7,770 bases of DNA from Candidatus Coatesiibacteriota bacterium. Its GTDB lineage: Bacteria > RBG-13-66-14. Each line of letters begins with the position of its first letter. Position 1 is the stretch's first letter. Positions 1 to 6,557 of this stretch are shown piece after piece. The notes below the pieces were generated by a model that was given only the letters and a program-made list of their open reading frames with translations, did no database searches and was not told the origin of the DNA. The stretch is from assembly GCA_014728185.1 (NCBI GenBank), contig WJMB01000285.1, forward strand, positions 1 through 7,770. The letters are read 5' to 3'. A program made the position numbers and the translations under genes.

Positions 1-19
1 AGGCCGCTCCACGCGGCCT
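1..19 (-). terminator. Possible terminator stem at the left window edge
   Basis: A perfect 7-bp inverted repeat (AGGCCGC at 1-7, GCGGCCT at 13-19) flanks a 5-base loop. It lies 28 bases beyond the stop codon of the minus-strand unit 48-2129, where an intrinsic terminator would be expected. The T-run needed on the minus strand would fall outside the window, so only the stem is seen. Confidence 0.35.
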
Positions 20-47
20 CGCTTCTTCATCCGGTAGTCTGTCGCGC

Positions 48-482
48 TCAGGGGTCTTCAATCCGGGGCAGGTGGTCGAGCAACTGGCCGGTGTAGAGCT
101 CGACGCCGATCAGCAGATCACTCAAACCGGTGAAGGCCGGTGTGTCGAGGAAGCGCAGGAAGCAGCGCTCTTCCCGGCTCTCGACGGCCCTTTCCCCGGC
201 GTCGTCGGGCCGAGGAGCGGCGTTCTCGATCAGCTCCAGTTCCAGGCTGTAGCCGTTGGGGTGTTCGAAGACCAGCACGAAGAGCAGGTAGTCGGCCTCG
301 GTGGTCGGGCGGACGGAGTGCCCGGAGTACTCCAGCGCCGTCAGCGCCGCGGCTTCGAGTTGCACCGGGTCCACCCCGGCGGGAAGGTCCTCCGCCGGAG
401 GTGGAACCACGGCGATTCCGGCCGCCGCCGCCGGGAGGCTGATCAGCGCCAGCAGCCGGAAGGTCGTTGCGAGGGTTTTCAT
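48..482 (-). CDS. Small secreted protein of unknown function
   Basis: A 144-aa protein that I do not assign to a named family. It begins with a Sec-type signal peptide: a Lys near the start, a hydrophobic run (LLALISLPAAAAG), and likely cleavage in the Ala-rich end near residue 20-22. The mature part starts with a short beta-like segment (IAVVPPP), continues with a helix (VQLEAAALTALEYSG) and a strand (DYLLFVLVF), and ends in an acidic region. This alternation of strand, helix and strand recalls the small alpha/beta domains of periplasmic secretion-type modules, but the resemblance is too weak to name. The chosen start is the ATG at 480-482, with GGGTG just upstream as ribosome binding site. 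A GTG at 486-488 would add two residues but overlaps that site. The gene starts 9 bases after the stop of the upstream lipoprotein gene, so the two are almost certainly cotranscribed and probably translationally coupled. The product is expected in the periplasm or outside the cell and may work with the lipoprotein. Confidence 0.8.
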   Translation of the reverse strand: MKTLATTFRLLALISLPAAAAGIAVVPPPAEDLPAGVDPVQLEAAALTALEYSGHSVRPTTEADYLLFVLVFEHPNGYSLELELIENAAPRPDDAGERAVESREERCFLRFLDTPAFTGLSDLLIGVELYTGQLLDHLPRIEDP

Positions 483-491
483 CGTCACCCG

Positions 492-2129
492 CTATTCGGC
501 GTATTCGATGTTGAGCTCCAGGCGCACCAGGGTCTCGTCCCAGTTGGAGATCAGGTAGCAGGAGCCGTCGCCCCGGGCCAGGCCGTCGACGTTGCGCAGA
601 TCGATCACCCCGCCGCCGTCCCAGCGGCCCATCACTCGGCCCTCTTCGTCGAAGACCACCAGGCCGTCGGTGCCGTCCAGGACGAAGAGCAGGCCGTCGG
701 TGTCGCATTCCAGCAGCTTGGGCTCGCGCAGCATCCGCGCCCCGCGTTCGACGATGTCGCCCTCCGGGGTCAGGCCGCGCACCGGGCCGAAGTTATCGAG
801 GAAGTAGATGGTGCCGTCGGGGGCCGCGGTCAGGGAGACCAGGGAGCCCACGTCGTCGAGGGCCCGAGCCTCGAGCACGTCGCCGTCGTCGCTCAGGCGC
901 AGGGCCGGGTAGGTGTAGAGGTCCCAACCGGCGGAGTAGCTGAAGGTGGTGGTCCAGAGGTTGCCGTCGGCGCCGGAGACCAGCAGCACAGCCGAGAGAT
1001 CGTCGTTGATGGTCTCGGGGGTGGAGAGCGCACCGTCGCTGAGTCCCTGTACGACGATGGTGTCGCTCCAGGAGTCGGCCAGGTAAAGGCGGCCGTTGTG
1101 CAGGGCCAGACTCTCGGCGGCGTCCACCTCCAGGCTGCGCCGAGGGGTCAAGTCGTCCTCGTAGAGGTGGACCCGGTCGTCATCGCCCAGCACGGCCAGG
1201 GTGCCCTCGACGAAATCCAGGGCCACGGGGCTGTAGTCCAGCTCTTCGACGTCGACCAGGCTGAGCTTGACGGCGAGGGGCTCGCCGCGTTCTCCGGTGC
1301 CGCCGTCGGGCAGGGGCACCTCGCGCTCCTCGGTCAGCAGCTCGCCGAATCCAAGTTCACCGAAGGGAACCACGGTGCCGCGGTGGAAGTCGCCGGCGGC
1401 GTAGTCCTCGTCGAGGAACATCCGCACCCGGTCTGTCGAGGCGTACTCCAGACCGCCGATGGTGGACGAGAGGGCCGCCGTGGCGACATCGGCGCCGCGG
1501 ACGGCCTCGACGCGCAGCACACCGACGATGACGATCCCAACACCCAGGTTCTCGCCGGTGTCGGGGTGGATCATCGGCTCGCCGTAACGGTAGACCCAGC
1601 CGTAGTCGTTGCGCCGCACATCGTCGGAGGAGCCCAGGGCGACCTGCGCGGTGGCGCCACCTTCGCCCAGACTGAGCAGGGGACCGCAGTCGGGCAGATC
1701 GTCGGCCAGGCGCAGGGCGATGCGCGAGGACAGGCGCGAGGCGTCGGCGACCTCGTCGACCAGGGCGGTGTCGCCCTCGCGCAGTTCACCGGTGTAGCCC
1801 TCGTAGAGGCGGCCGCCGAGGACGAACTCTGCGCCGTCGCTCTGCACTTCGACCACGGCGACGTAGTCGCAGCCCAGGGCCGAGGCCAGTAGGGCCAGAT
1901 CGGCGGCGTCGGTGGGATCGACGGTCAGGTTGAGCGAGTAGACCTCGCTGGAGGTCACGGGGTTGAGTCCGGTCTCCTCGAGACCCTCGGTGAAGCCGGC
2001 CCGGGCGCCTTCGGTGAGGTGGTAAGGCATCATTCCCGAGGCCGAGACCCAGACGGCCACCCGTCCCGAGGCGGCGCAGGCGGCCAGGGCTGCTGTCAGC
2101 AGGATGATCGTCACACGGCGTGTTCTCAT
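492..2129 (-). CDS. Lipoprotein with CsgG/FlgT-like N-terminal module and C-terminal beta-propeller-like half
   Basis: A 545-aa envelope lipoprotein of unknown function. The N-terminus has basic residues (MRTRR), a hydrophobic stretch and a lipobox LAAC, with C18 as the lipidated cysteine. Residues about 24-150 alternate strands and helices (VAVWVSA; CDYVAVVEV; SSRIALRLADDL). Residues about 160-225 read like the C-terminal part of FlgT/CsgG-type proteins: a phrase of the form 'VRRNDYGWVYRYGEPMIHP', then DTGENLG and IVIVGVLRVEAV. Residues about 290-545 hold repeated short strand-turn units with DG/GN turns (ADGNLWTTTF, APDGTIYFLD, TDGLLFVLDG, GDGSCYLISN), typical of NHL/SMP-30-like propeller blades. 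The start codon is ATG with GGAGAG 8 bases upstream (2138-2143). The family likeness is by eye. The propeller could serve binding or scaffolding, since no catalytic residues are recognisable. It is the first gene of a two-gene unit driven from 2228-2256. An uninterrupted reading frame on the opposite strand of this gene is a composition artefact. Confidence 0.85.
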   Translation of the reverse strand: MRTRRVTIILLTAALAACAASGRVAVWVSASGMMPYHLTEGARAGFTEGLEETGLNPVTSSEVYSLNLTVDPTDAADLALLASALGCDYVAVVEVQSDGAEFVLGGRLYEGYTGELREGDTALVDEVADASRLSSRIALRLADDLPDCGPLLSLGEGGATAQVALGSSDDVRRNDYGWVYRYGEPMIHPDTGENLGVGIVIVGVLRVEAVRGADVATAALSSTIGGLEYASTDRVRMFLDEDYAAGDFHRGTVVPFGELGFGELLTEEREVPLPDGGTGERGEPLAVKLSLVDVEELDYSPVALDFVEGTLAVLGDDDRVHLYEDDLTPRRSLEVDAAESLALHNGRLYLADSWSDTIVVQGLSDGALSTPETINDDLSAVLLVSGADGNLWTTTFSYSAGWDLYTYPALRLSDDGDVLEARALDDVGSLVSLTAAPDGTIYFLDNFGPVRGLTPEGDIVERGARMLREPKLLECDTDGLLFVLDGTDGLVVFDEEGRVMGRWDGGGVIDLRNVDGLARGDGSCYLISNWDETLVRLELNIEYAE

Positions 2130-2227
2130 TTTACGTGCTCTCCGTGAAGCGGTTGTGTAAGGATATGAAAAAACTTGTGATCGGCGTTTAGTGGCCTCAT
2201 TGGCCGACGCCTCTGTTAAATTGCTGA

Positions 2228-2256
2228 AGTATAGCGTGAAAGCTTGGTTTCTTCAA
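2228..2256 (-). promoter_or_regulatory. Sigma70-like promoter for the lipoprotein unit
   Basis: On the minus strand, TTGAAG (2256-2251, 4 of 6 to consensus) is followed after exactly 17 bases by TATACT (2233-2228, 5 of 6). The predicted start of transcription is near 2221, giving a leader of about 90 bases before the ATG at 2129. It is the best promoter match between the divergent genes. Confidence 0.5.
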
Positions 2257-2297
2257 GTTTGCTCGAAGGGTACGCCGGGGCCTGAGCCCGAGGGGTG

Positions 2298-2306
2298 TGC
2301 TATACT
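2298..2306 (+). promoter_or_regulatory. Possible extended -10 promoter for the zinc-ribbon gene
   Basis: TGCTATACT (2298-2306) fits an extended -10 element (TG, one base, then TATACT). No -35 hexamer is seen at the right distance, which extended -10 promoters can tolerate. It would give a leader of about 155 bases before the ATG at 2471. Confidence 0.25.
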
Positions 2307-2470
2307 TGACTTGACTCCCTTCTCATTTGCACCGGGGCAGCCTTGCTCCCGCTGATTCACTGTCCGCTTGGGTTAACCGCCCGGCATTGGGGAGTGTGCT
2401 CTGACTGAAACAGGCCGAAGCGGCTCGCCAAGCCCATCCTCCACCCCCGCCCAGCCTGGAAAGCAGCATT

Positions 2471-2887
2471 ATGCCGTCGATGAGTGACAAGGAAAAGGCG
2501 GAAGCCCGACGCAAGCTCAGCAAGGGTGAGGCGCTGAGTCCACGCGAGGTTTCTTATCTTTACGGTTTGAGCGCTACCCTGCCGCTGGAACCGGAACAGC
2601 TCGCCGCGTTCAAACGGCGTGTCGCCGAACTGTCCGGCAAACGACGCCCCACAGCCGGCTCGTCCAAGACCCACCCCGTGCGGACCGTCAAACCCTCGCC
2701 GCCGCTGCGCCTTGCCCCGAGCCCCGCTGAGGGCTTCGACACCTGCCTGACCTGCGGCTACGCCGACGGCTTTCACCTGGCTCCGGCGCCGGGCGTGGGT
2801 AATCGGGTTCTTCTGATCTGCCCCGAGTGCGGCCAACGCTACGATCTCGGTATGAGCATCGGACGATCCACGAGCTTCGATGATTGA
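2471..2887 (+). CDS. Small zinc-ribbon protein
   Basis: A 138-aa cytoplasmic protein with no signal peptide or membrane segment. Residues 1-58 are charged and helical (DKEKAEARRKLSKGEALS; EPEQLAAFKRRVAELSG). Residues about 59-88 form a flexible, Pro- and Ser-rich, basic linker. The C-terminal part holds two CxxC knuckles, CLTC (C92, C95) and CPEC (C117, C120), 21 residues apart, followed by GQRYDLG. This is the layout of a treble-clef or ribbon zinc site, as found in many transcription-associated and RNA- or protein-binding proteins. Zinc binding is inferred from the four cysteines; the partner is unknown. The ATG at 2471 is chosen because GGAAAG (2458-2463) lies 7 bases upstream; a second in-frame ATG at 2480 is possible. 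The gene is followed by 208 bases before hydG with no clear terminator, so read-through into hydG cannot be excluded. A role in hydrogenase maturation is not indicated by the sequence. Confidence 0.75.
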   Translation: MPSMSDKEKAEARRKLSKGEALSPREVSYLYGLSATLPLEPEQLAAFKRRVAELSGKRRPTAGSSKTHPVRTVKPSPPLRLAPSPAEGFDTCLTCGYADGFHLAPAPGVGNRVLLICPECGQRYDLGMSIGRSTSFDD

Positions 2888-2904
2888 ATTATCGCTTGCC
2901 GGGC

Positions 2905-2933
2905 TGGTCAGTGAACGGTCCTTGTGCTATCCT
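2905..2933 (+). promoter_or_regulatory. hydG: Possible promoter for hydG
   Basis: TGGTCA (2905-2910, 4 of 6 to the -35 consensus) is separated by 17 bases from TATCCT (2928-2933), which is preceded by TG at 2925-2926 as in extended -10 promoters. An overlapping TATAAC (2933-2938) and a small inverted repeat CTTGT/ACAAG (2921-2925/2937-2941) surround it. A TTGACA also occurs at 2963-2968 but lacks a good -10. The leader from the first site would be about 155 bases. Confidence 0.3.
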
Positions 2934-3095
2934 ATAACAAGACGGTTAACCGCTCGAGAATGTTGACATTTAGCCGGCGATCGACCGTAACAGCGTGCAT
3001 AGAGGGTTCGCCGACCATTGATTCACCGACCCGCAGAGGCCGGTTTAAGTTTTGAACAGTCACCTGTGAAAAAGGTAGCAATCTAGGGGGCCGCC

Positions 3096-4508
3096 ATGAG
3101 CACCACCGCGTTGCAGACCTTCATCGATCCGCCCAGGATACGCCGCCAGCTCGCCGAGGGCGCCAAGGCGTCGGCCAAGGATGTCGCCGAGGTCCTCGAT
3201 ATCGCCGCCGAGATGAAGGGCCTCACGCCGGAGCAGACGGCGATCCTTTTGGGGAACGCCGACCCCGAGCTTTGGGACGAGACCTTCCGTTTGGCCAAGC
3301 AGATCAAGCAGGAGATCTACGGCCGGCGCATCGTGCTCTTCGCGCCGCTGTACGTGGCCAACTACTGCCAGAACGATTGCCTCTACTGCGCCTTCCGCTG
3401 CACCAACGACGACCTCCAGCGCCACGCCCTCTCCGACGAAGAGCTGGCCGGGGAGGTCCGCGCCCTGGAAAGTGTGGGGCACAAGCGCCTGCTGATGGTC
3501 TACGGCGAGCATCCCAAGTACGGCATCGATTACATCACCCACACAATCGAGAAGGCCTACGAGACCAAAACCGCCGACGGCAAGGGCGAGATCCGGCGGA
3601 TCAACATCAACGCCGCCCCGATGGACGTCGAGGATTACAAGGTGCTCAAGCGCATCGGCATCGGCACCTACCAGGTCTTCCAAGAGACATACGACCCCGA
3701 GGTCTACGCCAAGGTCCACCCGCCGCGCACCCGCAAGGCCGACTTTCCCTGGCGCCTCTACAGCCTGCACCGCGCCCAGGAGGCCCTGCTCGACGACGTG
3801 GCCATCGGCGCGCTTTTCGGCCTGGCCGAGTGGCGCTTCGAGGTCATGGGGCTGCTCTACCACGCCATCGACATGGACGAGAAGTTCAACGTCGGACCCC
3901 ACACCGTCAGCTTCCCCCGCCTGGAGCCGGCCCACAACACCCCCTTCACCACCAACTCGCCCAACCTGGTTTCCGACGAGGACTTTAAAAAGCTCGTCGC
4001 GGTGATCCGTCTGATGATCCCCTACACCGGGATGATCCTGACGGCCCGGGAGAAGCCGGAGCTGCGCCGCGAGGTGCTGGCCATGGGCTGCTCGCAGATC
4101 GACGGCGGTTCGCGCATCGGCATCGGCTCCTACTCGGGCGAGGAGCAAGGCAACATCCCCGACCGCCAGCAGTTCAGCATCTACGACAACCGCACCCTGG
4201 ACGACGTCATCCGCGACCTGGCCGAAATGGGTTACACTCCCAGCTTCTGCACCGCCTGCTACCGCGAGGAGCGCACCGGCGCCACCTTCATGGGCATCGC
4301 CAAGCACGGCGAGGTGGGCGAGATCTGCCAGATGAACGCCATCCTGACCTTCAGTGAGTTCCTGGTGGACTACGCCTCGGATGAAACCAAGCGGGTTGGT
4401 TTCGGATTGATCAAGGACGAGATCGCCGACCTGGACGAGCGCCGCCGCGAGATGGTCGAAGGGGCCCTCAAGAAGATGACCGCCGGCGAGCGGGACCTGT
4501 ACTTCTAG
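3096..4508 (+). CDS. hydG: [FeFe]-hydrogenase maturase HydG (radical SAM tyrosine lyase)
   Basis: HydG cleaves tyrosine using S-adenosylmethionine to p-cresol and dehydroglycine, and converts the latter to the CO and CN- ligands delivered on iron for the H-cluster of [FeFe] hydrogenase. The 470-aa length is usual for the family. The radical SAM motif is CQNDCLYC (C91, C95, C98; the CX3CX2C form) at the start of the TIM barrel. The C-terminal domain carries the second cluster motif CX2CX22C (C385, C388, C411), beginning FCTACYREERTG. This extra motif separates HydG from the related thiamine enzyme ThiH, which lacks it. A conserved GPHT segment (H269) probably corresponds to the histidine that holds the labile iron. 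All key residues are present, so the enzyme should be functional. The ATG has a strong AGGGGG site (3085-3090) five bases upstream. A terminator follows 37 bases after the stop, so hydG ends its transcript. hydE, hydF and hydrogenase genes are not adjacent and must lie elsewhere. Confidence 0.97.
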   Translation: MSTTALQTFIDPPRIRRQLAEGAKASAKDVAEVLDIAAEMKGLTPEQTAILLGNADPELWDETFRLAKQIKQEIYGRRIVLFAPLYVANYCQNDCLYCAFRCTNDDLQRHALSDEELAGEVRALESVGHKRLLMVYGEHPKYGIDYITHTIEKAYETKTADGKGEIRRININAAPMDVEDYKVLKRIGIGTYQVFQETYDPEVYAKVHPPRTRKADFPWRLYSLHRAQEALLDDVAIGALFGLAEWRFEVMGLLYHAIDMDEKFNVGPHTVSFPRLEPAHNTPFTTNSPNLVSDEDFKKLVAVIRLMIPYTGMILTAREKPELRREVLAMGCSQIDGGSRIGIGSYSGEEQGNIPDRQQFSIYDNRTLDDVIRDLAEMGYTPSFCTACYREERTGATFMGIAKHGEVGEICQMNAILTFSEFLVDYASDETKRVGFGLIKDEIADLDERRREMVEGALKKMTAGERDLYF

Positions 4509-4545
4509 GCCGTCGAGTGCGGGAAAGCACCGTGAAGATATGTCG

Positions 4546-4573
4546 CGGGAGGGCTGTAACAGCCCTCCCGTTT
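4546..4573 (+). terminator. Intrinsic terminator after hydG
   Basis: A perfect 11-bp GC-rich stem (4546-4556 with 4560-4570) closes a TAA loop and is followed by TTT. It lies 37 bases after the hydG stop. The T-run is short, but the stem is very stable. Confidence 0.8.
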
Positions 4574-5147
4574 CAAGTACCCCGGCTCCCGCACCTGAGC
4601 TCCAATCGCTTCGATCATATTTTGTTGGATAAATAATACTAGGCATCATGTAACCTGATCGGACCAATTCAGACTGACTGGGAGCGGGCGGCTGGGCCGT
4701 TATACACTTCCCTGAAATGCACGGTTTGATCAAGCACTTTTAAGTCTGCCCTTATTGCTTGTCACTAAAATGCTTAGGAGTCAGAGGCAATCCGCTGTCA
4801 GGGCAGATGCAAGCGTGCAGATAACAGGACTTGCTACTGATAACGCCCTTCGATTGCCAACACTTCTTCTGCCGGTTTTGTGAAAAGTATCTGAGAGTCA
4901 TCATTAGTATTATCAGCAGGTTACAATCATGATTCGGTCCGGTTGGGTCGTGCGGTCCCTAGATAAAAGTCGCTGCTTGAGCTATAACGCACGGAATAAC
5001 ATGCTGTTAGCTGTTTGTGCCGGGCCAAGGGCAAGATAATATGTCATTCACAAAACATATGGACTCTGGCATCGGCCGGGCGGGGTTGCCAGTGGTTCCC
5101 CGTTCTGTTATCTTTCATATTGACACATCATTTCGGAGGGCAGTCCC
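4571..5147. other. Long gene-free, lower-GC intergenic region
   Basis: There are 577 bases between the hydG terminator and the next gene. Composition drops sharply (27 G/C of 60 at 4741-4800, against clearly GC-rich flanking genes). No reading frame here has a ribosome site and a plausible protein. A short frame from 5041 runs past the start of the next gene and is rejected. I see no tRNA, known riboswitch, insertion-sequence end or CRISPR repeat. Small palindromes (TTGATCAA near 4726; AATCATGATT at 4925-4934) could be operator sites. The promoter for the downstream pair is at the right end. Confidence 0.6.
5086..5114 (+). promoter_or_regulatory. Sigma70-like promoter for the secreted/barrel pair
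   Basis: TTGCCA (5086-5091, 5 of 6 to consensus) and TATCTT (5109-5114, 4 of 6) are separated by exactly 17 bases. Transcription would start near 5121, leaving a leader of about 27 bases that holds the GGAGGG ribosome site (5135-5140). The nearby TTGACA at 5120-5125 is too close to the start codon to act for this gene. Confidence 0.45.
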
Positions 5148-5555
5148 ATGCGTCGGGCGAGTCTCTGGATAATTCTGGTCCTGCTGGCCATGATCCCCGC
5201 CGGTGTCCGCTGTGCCGAGAGCGGCGGCGATCCATCCAGCGTGGCCGTGATGAACAATACCGTCCATTACCTCCACGTCGTCGTAGACGACACAACCTTC
5301 CCCTACCTGGCCCCGGGCGAGGCCACCAGGCGGGTGCCCCTGGACATCTACCAGACCATCCGGATAACCGCCTACTACTCGCCGGGCGAGCCGGTCAGCG
5401 GCTCCTACAGCTTCGAGTACACCGCCGGCGGCTCGACCAGCGGCGGGCTGTCCTGTGACGAAAACTACTCCCTGCAGTGCGAGCCGGTTACCGAGGCCGG
5501 CGAGGACGACCTGGTGAGCATCGACGACGCCGACTTCGGGGGAGGTGACCAATGA
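5148..5555 (+). CDS. Small secreted beta-rich protein of unknown function
   Basis: A 135-aa protein that I do not recognise. It opens with a signal peptide (MRRASLWIILVLLAMIPAG) with probable cleavage near residues 22-23. The context GVRC at C22 does not make a lipobox, so it is probably not a lipoprotein. The mature part looks like a small beta-sandwich: VAVMNNTVHYLHVVVDD, then FPYLAPGE, then IRITAYYS and GSYSFEYTAGG. Alternating strands around an 'xPGE' turn are common in domains that decorate secreted proteins. Two cysteines (C103, C111) could form a disulfide. The C-terminus is strongly acidic (EDDLVSIDDADFGGG). The ATG at 5148 has GGAGGG seven bases upstream. The stop overlaps the start of the next gene (ATGA), so the two are translationally coupled. 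The neighbour is a probable outer-membrane barrel, which suggests that this protein is its periplasmic or surface partner; that is inference. Confidence 0.85.
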   Translation: MRRASLWIILVLLAMIPAGVRCAESGGDPSSVAVMNNTVHYLHVVVDDTTFPYLAPGEATRRVPLDIYQTIRITAYYSPGEPVSGSYSFEYTAGGSTSGGLSCDENYSLQCEPVTEAGEDDLVSIDDADFGGGDQ

Positions 5556-6181
5556 ACCGCCCGAGGATAATCTGCCTGGTCCTGCTGACGACGCTCTGCC
5601 TCGCGGCGGCGGCCGATGATCCGCCGGCGGAGGTGTTGCTGGGCTTCGCCGCCAACACCACCCTGCCCGTGGGCGAGTGGAAGGATCACCCCGTGGAGCC
5701 CGAGAGGACCCTCTTCGGACCCCTGGCCGGCATCGAGGCCGAGCTGAGGCTGCTCCATGACCGCTTCTTCTACGGTTTCGCCGGACGCTTCGTCTTCTAC
5801 GACACCTCGGAGGTCATTGGGCTGGGCTCCGGCGTCGGCGAAATCCAGGACGCCGCGGCCAACTCGCTCTACCTCCAGGCTCAGGCCGGGTACTACTTCG
5901 ACGCCGGGGGCTTGGGACTGTGGGCCGGCGCCGCCGCCGGGGTCGAGTTCTTCCACGGCCGCGAGGAGCTGCCCGAGCGGACCTTCGAATATGATCAGGT
6001 CATCGCTCCGGCCCTGACTCTGACACCCCTGCTCGGCCTGGACGTCCTGCTCGCCGGAACCACCAACCTGACCTTCCGCCTGGGCTTCGATTACAGCCTG
6101 GGGCAGATCACCAACCTTGGTGAATACAGCGGCGCCGGCACCGACGTGACCTTCAGCGTCGGCCTGGCCTTCCGGCCCTAG
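5552..6181 (+). CDS. Outer-membrane beta-barrel-like protein
   Basis: A 209-aa protein with a Sec signal peptide (basic MNRPR, hydrophobic core IICLVLLTTLCLAAAA, cleavage near residue 21). The mature part is a succession of amphipathic strands rich in aromatic residues and glycine: VLLGFAANTTL, GIEAELRLL, FFYGFAGRFVFYD, NSLYLQAQAGYYFD, GLWAGAAAGVEFF, LTPLLGLDVLLA, NLTFRLGFDYSLG and DVTFSVGLAFRP. About eight such strands in some 185 residues match the size of small OmpA/OmpW-type barrels. It ends in FRP rather than a terminal aromatic, so the usual outer-membrane C-terminal signature is imperfect. The start is fixed by the ATGA overlap with the upstream gene and by GGAGG (5541-5545) six bases before it. 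Its cargo, if any, is unknown; it could be a structural or adhesin-like barrel. The palindrome CGGCCCTAGGGCCG (6173-6186) covers its stop codon. Confidence 0.8.
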   Translation: MNRPRIICLVLLTTLCLAAAADDPPAEVLLGFAANTTLPVGEWKDHPVEPERTLFGPLAGIEAELRLLHDRFFYGFAGRFVFYDTSEVIGLGSGVGEIQDAAANSLYLQAQAGYYFDAGGLGLWAGAAAGVEFFHGREELPERTFEYDQVIAPALTLTPLLGLDVLLAGTTNLTFRLGFDYSLGQITNLGEYSGAGTDVTFSVGLAFRP

Positions 6182-6557
6182 GGCCGAAGACCTTTTCGAT
6201 CTGGTTTTTGCGGCTGGGCCCTGTACTTCTTAAAAGGTTGAATAAGGTGAGCCACGGTTCAAGGCTCTATGATAAAAGGTTACCACGTCGACAAGCAGTC
6301 GATAAGTCAACGACCGGGCCGGTGCCCGGTCGTTTTATCCGGTGAACAGACTAGAGAGTCCGTTCTCCATCGGCAGTGGCGTATTCTACACAGTACCCGT
6401 GGAGGCGAGATTATCCATACCGTTCGAGGGGTCCGCTGGATCGCCGCTTTTGTGCAGGGGCGGGTTAATGATCCGACCCTGATGAGGATAGTGTTACGTC
6501 CAACCGACCGGACGTGGAAGGACTCAACCTCCGGCGGGGGATTTGACTCCTCCCCGC
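6182..6557. other. Intergenic region between convergent genes
   Basis: These 376 bases hold the terminator of the plus-strand pair (6311-6336) and a 6-bp inverted repeat ACGTCC/GGACGT (6496-6501/6510-6515). Next to the antiporter stop there is also an imperfect minus-strand stem (6534-6539 with 6552-6557) without a T-run. A 9-base direct repeat TAAAAGGTT occurs at 6231 and 6273. No credible gene was seen; the frames here lack ribosome sites and family resemblance. Confidence 0.55.
6311..6336 (+). terminator. Intrinsic terminator after the secreted/barrel pair
   Basis: A perfect 9-bp GC-rich stem (CGACCGGGC at 6311-6319, GCCCGGTCG at 6324-6332) with a CGGT loop is followed directly by TTTT. 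It lies about 130 bases past the stop at 6181, so the transcript has a long 3' tail. Confidence 0.8.

Larger units (their letters stand above)
2130..2470. other. Divergent intergenic region
   Basis: This 341-base region separates the minus-strand lipoprotein unit from the plus-strand zinc-ribbon gene. It contains a good minus-strand promoter (2228-2256), a weak plus-strand extended -10 (2298-2306) and the two ribosome binding sites. Short reading frames here have no ribosome site and no recognisable product. Nothing else was seen. Confidence 0.6.

Noticed and set aside
72..1892. A 606-codon open frame on the plus strand opposite the lipoprotein gene
   Set aside because: Low-complexity, Gly/Val/Gln/Ala-rich translation without domains or signal. 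The minus strand has a lipobox, ribosome site, promoter and recognisable repeats. High third-position GC commonly leaves the antisense frame open.
3060..4733. A 557-codon open frame on the minus strand opposite hydG
   Set aside because: HydG on the plus strand is unmistakable, and the antisense translation is composition-driven and runs through the terminator.
4876..4890. TTTTGTGAAAAG resembling half of a Rex redox-regulator site
   Set aside because: Only one half-site is present, without the matching inverted half, and it is not close to a promoter.
5041..5180. Short frame starting at the ATG at 5041 upstream of the secreted-protein gene
   Set aside because: No ribosome site, overlaps the promoter and the true gene start, and gives no recognisable peptide.
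6533..6557. Stem next to the antiporter stop as a minus-strand terminator
   Set aside because: A 6-bp stem with a 12-base loop and no T-run; too weak to list as a terminator.
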